Of a stretch of 64,000 nucleotides of DNA, positions 46,808 through 58,545 are shown one piece after another (the first letter of the stretch is position 1; each line of letters begins with the position of its first letter). The stretch comes from Physcomitrium patens (lineage: Eukaryota > Streptophyta > Bryopsida > Funariales > Funariaceae): the NCBI RefSeq assembly GCF_000002425.4, contig NC_037266.1, positions 1,828,903 to 1,892,902 of the forward strand, read 5' to 3'. A program made the translations under genes and the position numbers. The notes under the pieces were generated by a model, which saw only the letters and a list, made by a program, of their open reading frames with translations, did not search any database and had not been told where the DNA came from.

Positions 46808-49800
46808 ATTAATATTAAAAGCATGAATATCAAAGAGCTAAAAGATCAATAAACTCTCTTATTACTTAAAAAGACTAAAAAATCACTCAATGATGGTATA
46901 ATATTAAATTAGAATGGCTATTGCCAAAGACAAGAAGATTAAAAAGTTTTGAAATAAAACTAAGAACTAGAAATGCATTGATAAGAATAAAGAAGGCTTT
47001 GTTCTTATCTCTATATATACTAACTAATTTAGAACTACGTGACAATGTTCTATAAGACCTCCAATATTTAAATTAACTAAAAAAATAATTTTTTTATATG
47101 TGTGCCATATAATTCAATTGTACCACAAGCTACCAACATGTATGATAGATGGCTAATTTATTGGCCAAGTTTTTAATATATCAATCAATTATTAATACAT
47201 GTAAAATAAAAGTAGTGTCTATAAAGCTCCTACAAAGTTTTTTTATAAGATATTATCAAATTAATCTATTTTTATCTATTTATATTTATTTATATTATCT
47301 AAATAATTATTGAAATAAATATAAATATCTATGATATTACTCCCTTTTCTAAGAATAAGTTCTATAAAGAGCAATGATTTCATATTGATGAAATTTAAGA
47401 TGAGATGAATTATACTTGCCATATACTCTGATCTTTATTTCCTTCAAATGTAGTTAATAGGTCCTTTTAGCCATCAATAATGTCTCATTCCAAAGAAGAA
47501 AGATCACCCTATTATTTGATTATTATTAAGCCTTTTGTAACTTTCTTCAGATAAAATATTTATAATACCATTAAGAATTGTTCTAACCTCAAGTAAAATC
47601 ACCAAATATTAGAAGTATCTCCCAAAGTCATAATACCAAACATGTTGTATCTTGCCATCTATTCATCAAAGAATATGTTGTTCTTGAGGATCTTCATTTC
47701 TATTATGTCATCTTCAAGGTTGCAAAAATTATAATATCTTGTCTGATAAGTCAACAAATGATAGCTCTTGAGATGAATCTATTAGTTATTGATTTACTAT
47801 CTCTTTAATACCACAAATATATAAAAATGACAAAAAAAGATAGAAAGTAGAATGCAATATTTCATAGATTGTTATTTCTTTTATATCAAAGATTTGTTAT
47901 TCTTTATCTTGATTTTGATAGATGATGTTAATGAAAAGCATCAACCTACTTTGCTATAATTTTAAGATTTTTGATAAGCTTCTATGTGAATTCATAAATA
48001 TCATATTTATACTAATGAATAAGATATTCTAATCTATTTTAATATAATTTTAAGGCTAAAACTTCTTCTACCTTGAATTTTTGATTATTATCCATTTCTA
48101 TAGAAAGAGGAGGCATTTGACTTCTTTTTGAGGTATTCACTATCTTATATGATTCAAGAAGAGATATATAGAATATAAAGTATATCTTTATAGATTCTAA
48201 TAGATGTAATTAATAAGCAATTAGATTAATCTATTTACATATAGGAAATAGTTTAAGTTTATAATAATCCAACTTGTCATAAGGATGATTTGACTTAATA
48301 TTGTGACAAAGTAATCATTTCTTATTGTCAATGTTGAATTGAGGTTATTTCTTGTAATAAGCATCCATGTTGGTTTTTTGTCGTTCTTAAGTTTCTCTTA
48401 ATTATGCTTTTATTATTGTGTATAGCTCAAATAAATAATTTTTAAAATCTTCTATTATAAGATTATCAACTTTTGAAAAGTCAAAAGTAAGAAGTTAGAG
48501 ATAACAATCAAAATAGCTAAAAAAAGATATTTTTTACATAAAAAAATATATCTTGTTATTATAAGCAAACTTTATCAATGGAAAAAAAAATTTCTAATCA
48601 TTTTATTGGTAGTTGATGATATACTTCAAATATCATTCTTGATTTATGTACTTTGTTTGTTTAATAGTTTGAAGATAAAAATTCTAAGATAGCTTTATAT
48701 CTATTTTTAAAATCTTAAAAATAATTCTCCAAATCTTTGATATAAATTGAGTCTCCTTATTTGATATAATATCTTTAGGTAATACATGATAGTAATAGAT
48801 AAAAAATAAAAGCTTAGCTATATATATATATTTTATAAATAATAAAAAATTTTCCAACTTTTTTTGTTTTTTTAAACAATGTTGAATAGTGTATTTAGAT
48901 TTTTTATAATATAAGTATAAACCTTCTTAATGACATCAAATATTTTCTTATTCAATAAGAAGTTTAAAACATACCATATCAATTTGCATATGCTCTAGCT
49001 TAGATGAATAAGCTTATAAAAACTTACATGATATCATCATAACTTGATTTGTATATTTCCAACTAAATCTTTATTCTTGGCATCTTTCAAAGAATCTATT
49101 TTTGTATGCAATGGCTTAAGTAATAAAGTGCTCTAATGAATTTGTTTTCAACATTGTCAATAATAAATCCTTGATATTTTCTTTCTATTTATATCAAAAT
49201 TGATTAATAAAGACTTTATTATTTCAATCTATGTTACAAGTAAGATTTTGGAATTTAGCAATATATATGGTGATTGAACATGATTCTTATCTTAAAGATA
49301 CAAGTTTAATCTCTATTATCCTTTTTCAATCACTTTTTTAAAATATTGTTGTAAATACTTGTAGGAATGAATTCAAATCATAAAATAGTCATGAATCTTT
49401 TTCTATCAAAAGTTCAAACTTAAAAAGAGAATTCTCAAATAGAAGTGCATCTATGAATTCAAGTTGAATAAATCTATCAAAGTATTGTAAAAGACATAAC
49501 CTTGGATAGAGCTTAACTTCTTATAGAAATTTTCAAAACTTCAATCTTATTCCATCAAACTTCTCTTGCATATTTATCCTTGCCTTCTTCATACTTGTAG
49601 TAGCTAAACTTCTTGGATTCTTTTGTAAACTTCATCTAGTTACATCTTTCAATTACATTAAATTAAGTCTTCATAGAGACTTTAAATTTTATTATTGACT
49701 TCTTCTATAGATATAAGAATAGTACTTCTATGATTAATGTTGGAGATATATGAAATTTTTACCCTAAGAGTATTGACAAGCTCATGAAGATCTGCAATAG

Positions 49801-50445
49801 TTGCAAATCCATTCTTACTTCCATTGAAAGTAGCATCCATAATTTTTTCTTTTATAATAACTCGAAAAAATTCAAAAATCAAATTAAAGGAGGATAATCT
49901 TTAACTTCTAATATCAAATAAATTTTTTTTTTTAAGAAGATTACTTTTCTTTTTTTAAAGAAAAAATCGGTTTAAAAAAATTAAATATTAGTTTAAAGGT
50001 GAATAATCCATAATCTTCAATATATAATAATAAAAATAGAATATTTTATTTACTACTAAAAATAAAACAAGAATAATGAAGTAGATTTTTTTATTTTTTT
50101 TATTTTTTTATTTTTTACATTATCAAGGATTTAAATCTCAAAGAAGTGAAAAATCAATAAACTCTTATATTACTTGAAAAGAATAAGAAATCATTTAATG
50201 ATAGTATAATATTAAATTAAAATGGTTATTTCTAAAAACTAGAAAGTATTGAAACAAGATTAAAAATTAAGAAATCGTTGATAAGATTAAAAAAGATTTC
50301 ACTTTTACTTCTATATACACTAACTAATTAGGAACTATGTAATGACATTCTATAGGACCTTCAACATGTGTCTTAATTTGCAAATGAAGTTTTTTATATG
50401 TGTGCCACATAATTAGCTAATACTACAAGCTACCAATATTAGCTT
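46808..50445 (-). mobile_element. Gypsy B remnant, related to Gypsy A
   Basis: LTR-like ends at about 46,808-47,336 and 50,115-50,445 resemble each other and the Gypsy A LTRs (shared AATGGCTATTGCCAAA and CTCTATATATACTA blocks). The right one is truncated near GCTACCAATAT. The interior parallels the 3' half of Gypsy A (33.8-35.3 kb), then skips to a GAG start at 49682-49882; RT and RNase H are missing. It interrupts Copia C between RT and RNase H. Confidence 0.6.
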
Positions 50446-51150
50446 AATTAAAGTTCTACTCTATGTTATAATCAATTGCTATCAATTACATGGATTTTTG
50501 TTTCTTTTGTCTAATTAAAAAGCTACTCTATGCTACAATCAATTGCTATGATATTCTATTTGCAATGGATAGGGTATCTAAATATGTGAACAACCTTTAG
50601 TTCACCCACCTAATTATAATCAAAAAGATAGTAAGGTAGCTTAAAGGTACTTTAGATTAGGAAATATTCTATCCTTCAAAAGATACAAGAAGATTCTTTA
50701 AATATATAGATGTAGACTACATAGGAGACATTGATTCTTATAAATAGATACATATTTTATTTGCTAAGATTGGTACAAGTTGGATGATCAAGAAAGCTTC
50801 AAATATCTATTATACTTTCATCAAAAAAAGCAGAATATTGCTTTCTATGTAAAGTTGCTAGCAATGTAACATACTTTCATAAAGTCCTCAAAAAATTCGA
50901 TTTAAATGACAAAGATCCCGTTCCAATGTTGTGGAATAATGTGAGTAGTATTCAACTAGTTAGAAATCCTAACATGCATCAGCAAATAAAATATACTCAG
51001 TTGGACCATTACTACATTAAAAACAAATTAGAAACAAGATGGAATAATTGAGGTACAATATACTCTTGGCCATTTGTAATACGCAAACATTCTTACAAAG
51101 CTTCTAAGGCCAATTAAATTTATGGAAAATAAGAAAGCAGCTTGACTACA
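50446..51150 (+). pseudogene. Copia C RNase H remnant
   Basis: Reads, across frames, SLMYATINCYDILFA, RVSKYVNN, LKGTLD, GTSWMIKKASN, KVLKKFDLNDKDPVPML, VSSIQLVRNPNMHQQIKYTQ and ANILTKLLRPIKF. This is the complete C-terminal Copia pattern. An imperfect duplication of about 75 bp lies at its start (about 50,449-50,540). Confidence 0.7.
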
Positions 51151-51182
51151 TACAGTATCAACTTAGTTACAAAAAATATTAA

Positions 51183-51946
51183 TGTGATTGCTCATTTTAC
51201 TTATTCCAAATTAATCTAATGGAAATAAACCCGTGTAGGGGGATTCGAACATAGAAAATGACTAGTTGCTTAAGCGTTCACGTTAAGGTCACACAATCAA
51301 TTATCTCTTGAATGTATCGTCTCTATTTTCAATATCTGAATACACAACAAAACTATAATCTCCTCCTTCACCTTATCAGTCTCTTCTTTACAATAATTCA
51401 GTTATACCAATAACTACTATTTCTACCAATATATTCACCTTCATAATCTCCAACTGTAATACTGCATCCTCACAGCTTTCAGTACACAATTACTCTCATT
51501 CCAATCACTGGAATTCTTCACACAGAATTGCCATTCACATTACAGTGTTTCATACAAACACAAATTCATTCTCTTTGCTGAACTACAATCAGATTTCAGC
51601 ATTCAATCTTTCTTCTTCTCAAATAATACCAATCACATTTCCATTCCATAATTCACTTCACAATATTCAAAAACTCTCAATCCTCTTATTCAAAGAAAAT
51701 AACAAATAAAAGAAAAGAAGTAGCACCAAGCTTACCCCGGCTCATAACTATCACAAAGATGGCACCTTAATTAACTTCTACAACTCCTATATACTTTTCC
51801 TTGATTTTCCAGATTATAACCGTAATTCTGTAATTAATCACTTTTAAGAACTAAATCACTCATCCGTCCTCCTGAATTTCCTATTATATGGACTATTAAT
51901 ATATTTTACCAATATCTTTCAAAAATGAATTAATATCTATTCTACA
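51183..51946 (-). repeat. Gypsy D 3' LTR
   Basis: 764 bp, collinear with 56494-57248 throughout. The target duplication ATTAA precedes it. Confidence 0.9.
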
Positions 51947-52129
51947 TGGCCCCACTGCTATCTGTGCAGCATCTTCACAAACACTCAATTGATACCTATC
52001 TAAAAATTATCTAACAAAACTCTACAAAAATTGTGATCCCTCTGACCTATCTAATTAATCAATTGCCACAGTATCTGTTATTGGTTCCACCGATTTTGGT
52101 TCTAACTACAAATCCTCATCCTCTTCCAA

Positions 52130-52335
52130 TCCTTCCATCGGCTCCTACTTCAACTGAACTGAAAGGTATTCATTGTACTCTCTCAATTCACAGACTTGAG
52201 CTTCCAGTTTCAAGATCTGGACATCCCAAAGTTCCATTTTTTGCTGCTGCTGATTCATCAATTCTGGAACATCTTCAATCGATACTTGTGACTCGCTCCT
52301 CACTGTTAACTTTTATTTGGAACTACTATTCTTGA
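52130..52335 (-). other. coiled-coil-like coding remnant before Gypsy D 3' LTR
   Basis: The minus strand reads VPELMNQQQQKMELWDVQIL, then KLEAQVCELREYNEYLSVQL, with Leu/Ile/Val at heptad-like spacing, then an acidic stretch. It has one stop. It is not part of RT, RNase H or integrase, so it is probably the C-terminus of the element's polyprotein or an extra ORF. Confidence 0.45.
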
Positions 52336-52491
52336 AAACACAAGAAATACAAGAAAATGGCACTCCAAACAATCCAAAACAACACCACAGAATGACTTTA
52401 ACTGGTGCCATACTCCTATTTTTTTACTACTTGGTGATAATGACAACATGTTACCCATACTGTCTGTGAAAGGTAATGAGAAGTAATCTTT

Positions 52492-52761
52492 CTAGGTGGC
52501 CACATTAAGTTTTTGGAAATCCTGACAAATTCGGATTTTTCCATTCTTTTTTGGCACCATCACGATTGGTGACACCCATGCACTATGCGGAACAGGATAA
52601 ATAAAATCCATGTTGAGAAGTTTATCCAATTCCTCTTTCACTAAAAGAGAATATTTTGAGTTAAGCCGGTATTGTCTTTGACGAACTGGCATAACACCCT
52701 CCTCCAAAATAATCTGGTGCTCACATACGTCAACTGGAATGCCTTTCAAATCCGCATACAA
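52492..52761 (-). pseudogene. Gypsy D reverse transcriptase, N-terminal part only
   Basis: Reads YADLKGIPVDVCEHQIILEE, PVRQRQYRLNSKYSLLVKEE, DFIYPVPHSAWVSPIVMVPK and RICQDFQKLNVAT, then a few residues (SLPFTDSM) before similarity stops near 52,440. No palm motif or YxDD box is present. Confidence 0.8.
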
Positions 52762-53319
52762 TCATGCAAAGGCAGATTTGTGACAGACAAAAAACTGTTT
52801 CCAAGCATCTAATTCTGTACCTATAACACCGGCATATATTTTAATTAGCTGTGGCATTTTATTGGTGTCCAAGTTAATGGATTGACACACAGGGTCTTCA
52901 ACAACCTTTGATTTAATTATCTTCTTTTGATCTAAATATCTTGTATTATTCAACATATGGGAACCATCCAAATCTGGTTCTAATGTGCTGACTCTATTGA
53001 CTGCGGGGTTGTTCATCCATTCGACAATAGCATGATCTGAGTTAGTTGCATCCTCCTGATGCAGTAAATATTTGCCAGGACTTCCACATTGGTACACTCC
53101 TGCCTTTGCTGTTGAAGTGTTTTGTCCTACCTCAAATTATGGTGAACCTATAGCATTGTCATCTTCCTCAATCGATTGACTCTCGTTGTCCAATGTAAAT
53201 TTTGATTCTGGCAATTGAGATTCTCCATGATATTATATCGGATACATCTATAGAATAATCTGGTCCTGGCCTTTTCCAATTATCAATGTGCCTCGGTCCC
53301 AATTGTTCTTAGCTTTGCC

Positions 53320-53600
53320 TTAATAAAGCCAAGGTCTGCCCAATAAAATAGGATACGATAATGTAGAACTCTGTAATCGAAATACAATATAATCAATTTT
53401 GTATGTCAATCCCTCGATTATAGTGGCAATATTTTGTAAGATTCCCATTGGCTTTACCCGACTATGATTTTTCATTCGCAAGACCAATGTCGTAGGTAGC
53501 AATTGCTTTAGATCCAAATCCTCCATTGTATCAGTGTTCATTAAATTCACACTGGAACCACCATCAACTTGTACCCCTGGAATTAAAACGCCATCGATTG
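53320..53600 (-). pseudogene. Gypsy D aspartic protease region
   Basis: The minus strand has VQVDGGSSVNLMN (the active-site triad appears as Asp-Gly-Gly instead of Asp-Thr/Ser-Gly) and ends with TLSYPILLGRPWLY, the usual LGRPWL motif of plant Gypsy proteases. Confidence 0.65.
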
Positions 53601-54372
53601 ATACATCGATTGTTAGTGCTTCCGGATCTGGATTTAAGCTAATTTCATGAATTTCTTTAGTGCTGGATCTTCGTCATATTAGCGCTGAATTTAATGTAGA
53701 TCGACATTCCGGTGCTACAGCCAAAAGTGGCTTCATTGTAATTGAAGGCTGAATAACATTCAAATCCTTCAGAATGTCGTAGGGTTCCATATTGAGAATA
53801 ATTCCCAATGCACTTTTGTGTTTCATTGATTTCAATTTTATTCCATTCGGTAGTAATTCTTTCTTAGTGATTGGGATTGCCGCTGGTAACTTTGCCAACT
53901 TTTCTACTACTAAAGATTCCTTTAATGCATAAGATCTTTTATTGGGTTGTACAGATATTGGTAGTTGGTCAGTTGGGATCGTTTTTGATGGTCATGGCAA
54001 ATTGGCATGTGGAACCGAATTGGATTCTTTAGTCTGTTGAGGTCTCAATATTGGGATACGTTCCAATATTGATATTGGTTCGTTTAGTCCCATGGACGGC
54101 GCTACTTGCTCTCCTGTAATTGATTCATCCAAGTCCTGAATTAGATTCTTGTCTTTTTGTTGGCCTCTGGTAAGTATTGTGTTCACCACCTCAACACGAT
54201 GTACTGGTGAGTCTCATTGAACAGGATCTTTGTCCTCCACCAGTTGACTTGTTTGCATTTGTTGGTCCTGATTATTATAATTAAAGGATATATTGTACTG
54301 TTGATAAGTGTGACCAGATTGCTTATAATTTCCATATCTTAGAGCATAGTCATCACTGGCCCTTGGATTAGG

Positions 54373-54893
54373 ACATTCACTTGCATAATGTTTGATTTGT
54401 CTGCAACGATAGCAACCAAGTGGTCTCCTGTCAAGTCCTTCAGGGATAATGGGTGTCTCTATTGGTATATAACGGCTAGGTCAGTTCCATGTTGGATGAG
54501 TAAAGGATCTTGATTGATCCATCATTACTGTAAAGTCTAGCATTGGCTTCGCCATGGGTGGATATTGATGGTATCCTGGTTGGTTCATCGCCAATCCGTG
54601 AGTATTGGATACACCTTCTTGGTGAAATTCAGAGTTTAGAAAATTAGAATAATTCCTTTTTTTTTATTCGCTCGATTTCCATTCCAGCCAAATCTATTAT
54701 TCATCTGTACTTAATTGACATCCTACAAAGTTGGTTGAGTCATTATCTGATTATTGATTTGTTGTTGCTTCCGTAAATTCCAACAATTGGTGATAATATG
54801 CTTGCCTCCGCAAAAAGTACATTGTACAATCATTTGGAGAGGTGAAGGACATTCTGTTATTAAATGACCTTGCCCCTTACAATTGTTGCACTA
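54373..54893 (-). other. three zinc knuckles of Gypsy D
   Basis: CNNCKGQGHLITEC and CTFCGGKHIITNC (about 54,788-54,893) and CYRCRQIKHYASEC (54373-54413). The first and third fit C-x2-C-x4-H-x4-C exactly; the middle one has x3 before His. Such knuckles bind the element RNA in GAG. Confidence 0.75.
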
Positions 54894-55474
54894 GACATTG
54901 GGATGCATATTGGTTGGTTTATACCTTTTTTCTTTATCCTTGGCCAGATTCACAGCCAATTCATCTATTTTTTTCGTCAATGTTAACAGCAATGACTCAT
55001 TGAAATCCCTTCATACCAATGCATTTGGCAATTCCTTCGTAGGTGTTGATTTTTGATATGCGGAATAAGGCGCATATAGTTGTGATGATGATGGTGGTAC
55101 AGCCTGCAATGGAACAACATCTACGATTCTCTGTGGAATTGTACCATAATCATTCCTTCCTAGATAACCTTTCGATGTGTCATTCCAATTTGTCATTTGA
55201 TAACCTCCTTGAGATGGAATCATCGTGGCTCCAATTGTTAAGTTCTGGTCATAGTGACATTCTTCCCATACTTTCGCTCGCTCAAGAAATGATGCAATGG
55301 TGGTTGATTAGGCCTCTTTTATAAACATCTTCAATTCTGGTAGATATAGTCTATTAACAAATATGGACAACACAAACGATTTCGGCATTTGGTTATTTGG
55401 CCATTTTTGAAGTATATCTGCTACGCGACCATAATATGACTATATCGCTTCCCTTGGTATCATTTTTTTATTCA

Positions 55475-56299
55475 TTAATTTTTTTCTAAGACATTCTTAA
55501 AACCAATTGGTCGAAAATGGACTAAAAATACATTTTTCAATGCCTTCCAATTGATAAATTGACCCACAAGTTGGCTGTTATACCACTCAAATGTTGTGTC
55601 TTTTAAGATCATTAGCAGCCATCGCAACCAAATATCTTCAATTCTGCCATTATTAGCTACACATGCTATAAGAAACTTAGACAAATGTTGATCGAGATCC
55701 GTACCTGGAAATCCCCGAAAAGTAAGTAGTGGCACGATACTAGTCATACAATCGCCTACTGCACCCATTTGTACTGCAATCGGAACGGCTGGTCTTCCTG
55801 ACGCCATTGAATTTCTTGTTCCGCTAAACTCCGTTTTAAAATAATCTCTGTTTTTTCTTATTCTAATTTTTGAGCTCTCAGTACTCCTCGATTTACTGTT
55901 ATTTTCTACAAATAGTTTTATTGGTTGAATTGTAGGTGAAAACGTTGGATTTTGAAATACAATATAGTTATTTTTATTGGCGACCAATTTGTGCCAATCT
56001 GAAGAGCCACTATTGCTTGTTTCAGTGGTACCCCCTATTGAAAAAATACCCAATAGAGTACCAAATTCTTCTACACCTCCTTTTCTTTCAGTTAATGGTC
56101 TCAAGATTTCCACTGGAATGTTAACAAAATTTCTCACGAGTGTTCTTGGCAGTTTTTCTAACGGATTATACGACTGTAGAATTAACAATCTGTTTGGTTC
56201 TTGATATGTTTGGATGCGTCGACAAGCTTGCAACCATGGTTTAATCCAATTTTGTCGATGCTTCCTTTTAAGATTACGTTCTTGCTCCTCTCTAAGCAA
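55475..56299 (-). pseudogene. Gypsy D GAG, 274-codon open frame
   Basis: This is the longest open GAG frame in the window. It includes GAVGDCMTSIVPLLTFRGFP, GTDLDQHLSKFLIACVANNG and IEDIWLRWLLMILKDTTFEW YNSQ-type sequence, the plant retrotransposon GAG core. It breaks near 55,475 where the frame shifts; the sequence downstream continues toward the zinc knuckles with further stops. Confidence 0.75.
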
Positions 56300-56472
56300 G
56301 TTCCTTCCTTGCGTTCTTTCTTATCTTTCTCTCAACTGATTTATTTTCCTCGATGCAATGCTCTCGTTGTTATTAACCATAATCTTGCTTCAAACACTAC
56401 TAAAATCGTCTTTCATTGCCAATTTTCTCACACGTTTGGTAATTAATTCCTAACACTCAAAGCTATTATCAC

Positions 56473-56490
56473 TCCCTGGCAATGGTGCCA
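56473..56490 (-). other. Gypsy D primer-binding site (tRNA-Asp)
   Basis: The minus strand reads TGGCACCATTGCCAGGGA, three bases inside the 5' LTR. It matches the complement of the plant tRNA-Asp 3' end, TGGCGCCGTTGCCGGGGA, except at three positions, each a CpG changed to CpA. Confidence 0.85.
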
Positions 56491-56493
56491 AAA

Positions 56494-57248
56494 TGTGATT
56501 GTTTGTTTTACTTATTCCAAATTAATCTAATAGGAATAAACCCGTATAGGGAGATTCAAACATGGAGAATGACTAGTTACTTAAGCGTTCACATTAGGGT
56601 CACACAATCAATTACCTCCTGAATGTATCATCTCTATTTCTAATATCTGAACACTTAAGGAAACTATAATCTCCTCCTTCATCTTATCGGTCCCTTCCTT
56701 ACAACAATTCAGTGATACCAATAACTGCTATTTCCACTAATATATTCACCTTCATAATCTCCAACTATAATACTGCGCCCTCACAGCTTTTGGTACACAA
56801 TTATCCTCATTCCAATCACTGGAATTCTTCACACAGAACTGCCATTCACATTACGGTGTTTCACACCAACACAGACTCATTTTCTCTGCTGAACTACAAT
56901 CAGATTTCAGCATTCAATCTTTCTTCTTCTCAAATAATACCAATCACATTTCCATTCCATAATTCACTTCACAATATTCAGAAACTCTCAATCTTCTTAT
57001 TCAAAGAAAATAACAAACAAAAAAAAAGAGGTAGCACCCCTGCTCACAACTATCATAGCGATGGCACCTTAATTAACTTCTACAACTCCTATATACTTTC
57101 CCTTGGTTTTCCAGATTCTAACCGTAATTCTGTAATTAACCGCTTTTAAGAACTAAATCACTCATCCGTCCTCCTGAATTTCCTATTATATGGACTATTA
57201 ATATATTTTACCAATACCTTTTAAAAATGAATTAATATCTATTCTACA
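56494..57248 (-). repeat. Gypsy D 5' LTR
   Basis: 755 bp, collinear with 51183-51946. The target duplication ATTAA follows at 57249-57253. Confidence 0.9.
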
Positions 57249-57253
57249 ATTAA

Positions 57254-57727
57254 GTATGACTAAAATACCACTTAGTTTTGTGTTAGACGGATATATGCCT
57301 CTGCCTCTATGTATGTCTTGAATTTTTTGAATTTTTCACCTTTATATCCCTGCACGAGCTTTTTACATTTTGACCAAGACTCAAAGGCACCTATACTATG
57401 ACCTTAAAAAAGTGCATAAAAGTTCTGAACTAACAAAATTCCATCTCTCAATATACAAGTCGAATGTGATGAAAACAAAGGTACAATTGTGACCATAGAG
57501 AATTCCATTTTCCTTATCACCCTCGCTCCATGATATGAACACTAATAATCAGGACAACAACGAACTGAATACTGAAGCGTAGATTTGTTGAAGGAATAGC
57601 AATTCATACCAAATTGCAACTAAGACGACTTATATTTGAACAAAGTAATAAGTAGAAATTAAATTGATGGCTTGCACAATAACAAGATGATATAAATGGC
57701 AGAACAGAAAGAAACAATACAAAAAAC
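57254..57727. other. sequence between Gypsy D and Copia E
   Basis: No coding sequence or repeat is recognised. It is less AT-decayed than the left part of the nest. If Copia C is one element, this and 62,934-63,050 are its 3' untranslated interior; otherwise they are host DNA. Confidence 0.4.
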
Positions 57728-57732
57728 AAAAC

Positions 57733-58003
57733 TGTTGAGAGTATTAAATGTAGCCGACGCTGTCTATAATATTTATTGTAGACTACAGTAAATACCATAG
57801 CTACAATATTTAGAGTCTAGTATAGAAGAACTATTTATCCTCTCCCCTTTCTCTTCTTATATACGAGACACAACCAGATCAATAGATTTTTATGTATAAA
57901 GCTCTCTCTCCTTAGAAACCCTCTTGTCTGTATGACTTACTACTACTCTTTTGTGTGTGTATTACTAACTACTACTCTTATGTTTTTCTAAAAATTCTCA
58001 ACA
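57733..58003 (+). repeat. Copia E 5' LTR
   Basis: Begins TGTTGAGAG and ends TCTCAACA. Confidence 0.9.
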
Positions 58004-58017
58004 CGTTATCAGCATGA
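58004..58017 (+). other. Copia E primer site, matches tRNA-Ile anticodon arm
   Basis: The base after the LTR starts CGTTATCAGCATGA. Its complement resembles the anticodon arm of eukaryotic tRNA-Ile (TGCTNATAACG, with N the wobble base, inosine in the mature tRNA) and not the 3' end of any tRNA I know. This implies a half-tRNA primer, as described for Drosophila copia with initiator Met. tRNA sequence is from memory. Confidence 0.55.
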
Positions 58018-58230
58018 CTCTCTTCTACATACTCTCATATTTTTTTTTTTCTAGTCTTCACTCTTAAAATCTGTTGCTACTCTTGCTCAATGTTTGCCTC
58101 ATGATCTTAATGCTCTTCTTGTTGGCCCCTCATACATTAGATGCTTGCTTAGACCACTTATTCAACTCTCTGTCTTGCTTGTTTAGAATACTTGCTTAGA
58201 ATACTTGATCCAGCCTAGCTCCAGCCCAGC

Positions 58231-58545
58231 TTGCTCTCTGCTATGCCTCGTGCCTGCTATCGAATAGCCGTTGAGCAGCTATCATACTGCCGTCGATCTT
58301 GCTGCTACCACTACCATCTGCCACTGCCGCCAACCTTGTCGCTGCCGTCCACCCTGTTGCTGCTGCCGCTGCCGCCTTACCGCCTTGCCGCCACTGCCAC
58401 TCTACTGCCCACCGCTGTCGCCCTACCGTCGTTGCCACCTTGTCACCATACTGCAGTCACCTGTCACCTCAGTTGCCTGGTGCCACCGTCCTACTGTTGT
58501 TTTGTTGCCTTAATCCACAATCTTGTTCAAAATAATCTTGTTTAA
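58231..58545 (+). other. GC-rich (CTGCCG)-like low-complexity stretch
   Basis: Between the Copia E primer site and its GAG, about 250 bp are rich in CTGCCGCC and CCACTG-type units, so frames on both strands look open and Pro/Ala/His-rich. It is much more GC-rich than the rest of the element and is not GAG-like. It is probably untranslated leader or a picked-up simple repeat. Confidence 0.5.

Larger units (their letters stand above)
51183..57248 (-). mobile_element. Ty3/Gypsy element (Gypsy D), Tat/Athila-like, pol-truncated
   Basis: LTRs at 51183-51946 and 56494-57248 begin TGT and end ACA, and the five bases ATTAA flank both sides (51178-51182, 57249-57253), so the insertion boundaries are exact. 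The primer site matches tRNA-Asp. On the minus strand: GAG (55475-56299), zinc knuckles (54788-54893, 54373-54413), protease region (about 53,300-53,600), and only the start of RT (52492-52761). The rest of RT, RNase H and integrase are absent, and a coiled-coil-like segment precedes the 3' LTR. It cannot move on its own. It sits in the 3' part of Copia C. Confidence 0.9.

Noticed and set aside
58231-58545. Pro/Ala-rich protein-coding genes on either strand
   Set aside because: Three overlapping frames are open because of the short GC-rich unit; the stretch sits in the leader of Copia E.
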